Part shown: positions 60,789-64,000 of the stretch, in pieces | How the letters are laid out: every line of letters begins with the position of its first letter | Numbering within the stretch: the stretch's first letter is position 1 | Source of the DNA: Oscheius dolichura | Taxonomy: Eukaryota; Nematoda; Chromadorea; Rhabditida; Rhabditidae | Assembly (NCBI GenBank): GCA_932521035.1 | Contig: OW051495.1 | Location: 8,990,001-9,054,000, forward strand | Direction of reading: 5' to 3' | Length of the DNA: 64,000 bases | Notes under the pieces: generated by a model | What the model saw: the letters and a program-made list of their open reading frames with translations, nothing else | Told to the model about the DNA's origin: nothing | Databases searched by the model: none | Program-made: the position numbers and the translations under genes

Positions 60789-63772
60789 AACGGAGCCCGA
60801 CACGAGTACCGCAGTCTAATTTCTCATGGAAGCAGTTAAGAATGACTTGTGTGTGTGCAATTTTGCATTGTGATATAAAATAGAGCGGGTATATTGTATG
60901 TAAATAAATTATTGCTCTCATTTTTTAATTTGGACCTAAACAGAGCATTAAATTAACCGCCAGCTTGCAACTCTCTAAATTCCAGCTGAAACATGTGGAA
61001 TGTTGGCTAGGAATTGGCTGCAATGCCATATTTTCACTGTTCGCGATTCACCCCGCTGTTTTCTATAGGTCAATTCAAGTTATTGTGTCCCGTCTTCGCC
61101 AAATGGCACCCAATATCACCCCGACTTCTATCTGATTTCTAGCCGTCAACGAGGGCGAAACGGAAAAGAATCACTTTTTCCTATTTGACAAAAGAGCGCT
61201 TTTCCCTATCCATCATGTTCGCGTAGGTCTTTCCTTGAAAGAGACGAAAAGCGGTGGGAAGAAACATGGCCGTTGACCGTTTTCTAAAGAACAGAGACCT
61301 TATTTTCCTCCCAAAAAGGCTGCCCAGTCCATTATTGTCAAAAATGTTCTCAATTCTCTCAATTTAATCAAGAAAAAACAATCATCAATGATCCAAAACT
61401 CGTCACAGACAGTGCCTACTACCAGTCTCCCGGTGTTGAGAGAAAAGAACATCTTTGTAATACCCGTGCCCCCACGTCAACTGCTCCTTTCCCCCACCCC
61501 TTGACAAGGAGTAAGACGTGTTTTCCACCACCTGAAAAGGTCGACCCCCTCTCTCTTTTTCTATTGTCCAGTAACATTTTCTCTCCGATCATCCCAGAAG
61601 AATTCGCTCAACAGGGAGGCGAGGAAAGCCCCCGTGTCATTGCCGCCAACGCGAATCACAAAAGTGAGAGAAGGGTGTCCATTTTTGTGACCTTGCGCTT
61701 TGTGGTGGCAGTATTGGCCAATTCATGCTATAGCAGAACACCTCTCACCCGTGAGTCATATGCTAATTTTCATCTTCTCTGATTCATCCCTTCGTATACC
61801 GGCTTATAAAAGTCAAATTTGTACCCAGCCAAGTGCATCCCGCCGCCGCTGACCCGTGCATTTGCAGGGCCATTGCCTTTTTGGGACAATTGCCCTGTTT
61901 TGCTACAGCCAGTCCAATTTTTCGCGACACTTTTGACACAATGTTAGAAATACGGAGGAGTAGCTTTTTCTCTAGTCTCTTTTCCCATTTTAATCTTTTC
62001 ATCAACGTCGCAAATCTTTAAAAGATGCGGGTAATCACAGTAGCGCGTCCTAGACGAGTGTGTTAGACATTACAGCACCAGAGACCGTACAAGAATATAT
62101 ATGTTTTGACCCCGAGCCGGCTTGTAGTCACAGACTGTGTGTCAATATCGGCTGTAGAGAGGGAGGTGGCTATTGTCCTTCCGACTTCCGACCTTACCCC
62201 CCGAGGGGGTTGCCTGACAACGCGCTTAGTTCCCATTTTAAGGGGCTAGGGAACATTTTGTCCTCTTTAGCATTTCTAATGCCCGTTCCAGCAATATTAA
62301 ACAAGCCCTTTTATATTTGATCCTCAACCGGGAAATTGTCACAAACATCGCAATTTTGAGCCCTCAATTCCCGATCAAATCGCTTCGGCTATTACCGCCA
62401 GCGAATCCTCTACCTTCCCCGCCAATCCCCACCGGTAAATCAGGTTCCCTAAAAAAGGGAAGTGGATCCAATTCGCTGCTGTGTTGGATATGGATTACTT
62501 GAACTTTGGTAGACGGATGGGAGAGTAACACCGCTGCTGTCGTTTTCCAATCTATCAGATGGTCCTGATCGCTGGTCTCTCTTTCCTTATATAGACAGCC
62601 GTTGGATAAGTGAACAGTCTCGTCAGTTTTAAAAATATTACACATTTTGGTGGCTTATAGGGATTTCAAGCGATTTTCAAGTTCGGATTAGTAACCACTC
62701 GAGAAAAGATGGCGAAATGCCCGTCTTCCGAATGAATTTTGATCTGGGAAAAGCCGAAAAAAACTGATATCCTTTTTCCATGCTTTCATTCGTCCTCTCT
62801 TCCTCCCATTTCTTCCCTGTTTTGGGAAAAACTCCAGTCATAAAAAGTCACGATAATAGTAGTAGAAGTGGACTATTTTTATACTTTTCTGACCGTACAC
62901 ACGCACATTTTATGGCCCATATTATTTGTTGTGGTTCCAGGTGTGGACACAGCCGAGGGAAGGAGGAGAGGACAGGGCACACAGTTCTGTTCTGTACAAG
63001 GAACTATAGCTGTCCTGTGGATGGCAGGTACCCTGGGTCCCATTTATCAGTTCAACTGTTCCTACAGTGTCCGAATTTCCAGTCTCTCTTCGATGGAAAA
63101 ACTCAGAACTGGTATAATTTTGCCTGAAATCATTTCTGTATAGTTCGTTTCCAGCGGGTATTTTGCGGTTAAAAACCTGATGCCCCTCCGCAGCAGGGCT
63201 CTCTCGGTAAAACTAAATGTAAAATGACAGTACTCTTAAAGATTTAAAGTCTTGTGAGTCTCGAAAACCCCGTGAAATTTCAATTGACTTAGCCCATAAC
63301 AATGTGATTTGTCCCTGTATTCCCTAGAAGCGTAGGAGGAACTCCTCCTAGATACCGAAAAAGAGATCTTGGGAATCTCCGCACCCTTTTTCTCGTCTTG
63401 TAAGATAGTCTCCCAGCTGTTGAGAGGTCATCATTCATCCCCACAGGAAAGTTTTCCCAGAAGAAATGAGATGAGGCGTCTGCAGGTCAAGTCAACCTAT
63501 ACAGTGCCACTGGATTACCCGTTGCAGGGAATGGTGACTTTTTTTATTCCCCGGGCCACCCCAATTTGACCTTGTCCTGGTCTTCTCTTCTCTCCCACCG
63601 ACCGTATCCCATCTCCATTCCCGCGTTCCCAGTCCTCCCTGTTGATTTCCATGTGATCTTCCGCCCTCCCTCAATCCTGTTTCACCTTTTTTTGACAACA
63701 TCTCGTTATTCTCTCTGTCTCTCAATGAAATACACACCTGTCTAAACTTTTTATGCTCTTTATTTTGCAGAG
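60789..63772. other. Intergenic, no supported gene
   Basis: AATAAA at about 60902 likely ends the first transporter transcript. The following ~2.9 kb has no supported exon. The TTTTGCAG acceptor at 63763-63770 directly precedes the next start codon. Confidence 0.4.
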
Positions 63773-64000
63773 ATGAAGACAAGGTCATTGGACAAGACCC
63801 CACCAGAGATCTTCGATGAATTCACGCTCGAGCCGCCGTTGTCTCCTGGCAGAATTGGTCTGCGTTCTGTTTTTCCCTCTAAATAATCCAAAAATTACAG
63901 TATCCATGGACGAGAATCAAGAATCCCAATGTAAGCAAACCTGCTGGCGGTCAGTGAAAATCGCCGGCGTGATATACTTCCTCTCTATGCTCGAAAATAC
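63773..64000 (+). CDS. Second MFS transporter, 5' part only
   Basis: Exon 1 (63773-63857) and the start of exon 2 (from 63901) encode a polar N-terminus followed by CKQTCWRSVKIAGVIYFLSMLEN. This closely matches VTCWRSVKIVGLLSFLGMLEG of the gene at 58565 at the start of its first membrane span. The gene runs off the window edge. It is a tandem paralogue in the same orientation, with the start codon two bases behind a TTTTGCAG acceptor (probable trans-splicing). Confidence 0.75.

Overview
The window is a stretch of nematode nuclear genome. Genes are split by many short introns (mostly 38-100 nt, acceptors ending TTTCAG or TTTAG). Several start codons sit just behind an unpaired splice acceptor, as expected for spliced-leader trans-splicing. 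The gene content is nematode-typical: seven-transmembrane chemoreceptors of the Srg superfamily, a major sperm protein fragment, a transthyretin-like protein, a TTBK-like casein kinase, bestrophin, a C-type lectin, F-box/FTH-like sequence, a Gly-rich CLP-1-type calpain and a MEC-17-type tubulin acetyltransferase. I cannot name the species. A rhabditid-like nematode is an inference.

Layout. 0-4.6 kb, minus strand: two complete Srg-type receptor genes with the same six-exon layout, a lone receptor exon, and a frame-broken acyl-CoA thioesterase (BAAT/ACOT type). 6.2-21.5 kb, plus strand: six divergent paralogues of a small four-transmembrane, LAPTM-like protein, interrupted by a mucin-like type I membrane protein, a broken F-box gene and a 698-residue CUB-like receptor with an NPxY tail. 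23.4-26.9 kb: a clp-1-type calpain. 27.2-30.6 kb, minus: an MSP fragment, and a Thr-rich C-type lectin between two TATA-driven genes for small secreted Cys proteins. 31.4-34.0 kb, plus: a TTBK-like kinase and a coiled-coil protein. 34.5-39.0 kb, minus: bestrophin and a histidine acid phosphatase. 41.1-44.3 kb: a small single-pass membrane protein and a paraplegin-type mitochondrial AAA protease. 44.9-49.1 kb, plus: two tandem ARF GTPases. 50.1-50.7 kb, minus: a transthyretin-like gene with one frame break. 51.3-53.5 kb: a foldback element, a third chemoreceptor, and an orphan copy of the first receptor's promoter. 53.9-55.4 kb, minus: an alpha-tubulin acetyltransferase. 58.6-64.0 kb, plus: two tandem MFS transporters, the second cut by the window edge.

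The strongest unusual signals are these. (1) The six-copy LAPTM-like array, in which a 189-nt exon keeps its length in four members while the protein sequence diverges. (2) A nearly identical ~140-bp promoter present both upstream of receptor A and, inverted, about 52 kb away without any receptor behind it. (3) The CUB-like receptor built from CxC modules that start at phase-1 exon borders. (4) Several GC-AG introns, and an apparent 24-nt intron. Exon borders were read by eye from splice consensus, frame continuity and paralogue alignment. No search or RNA evidence was available.
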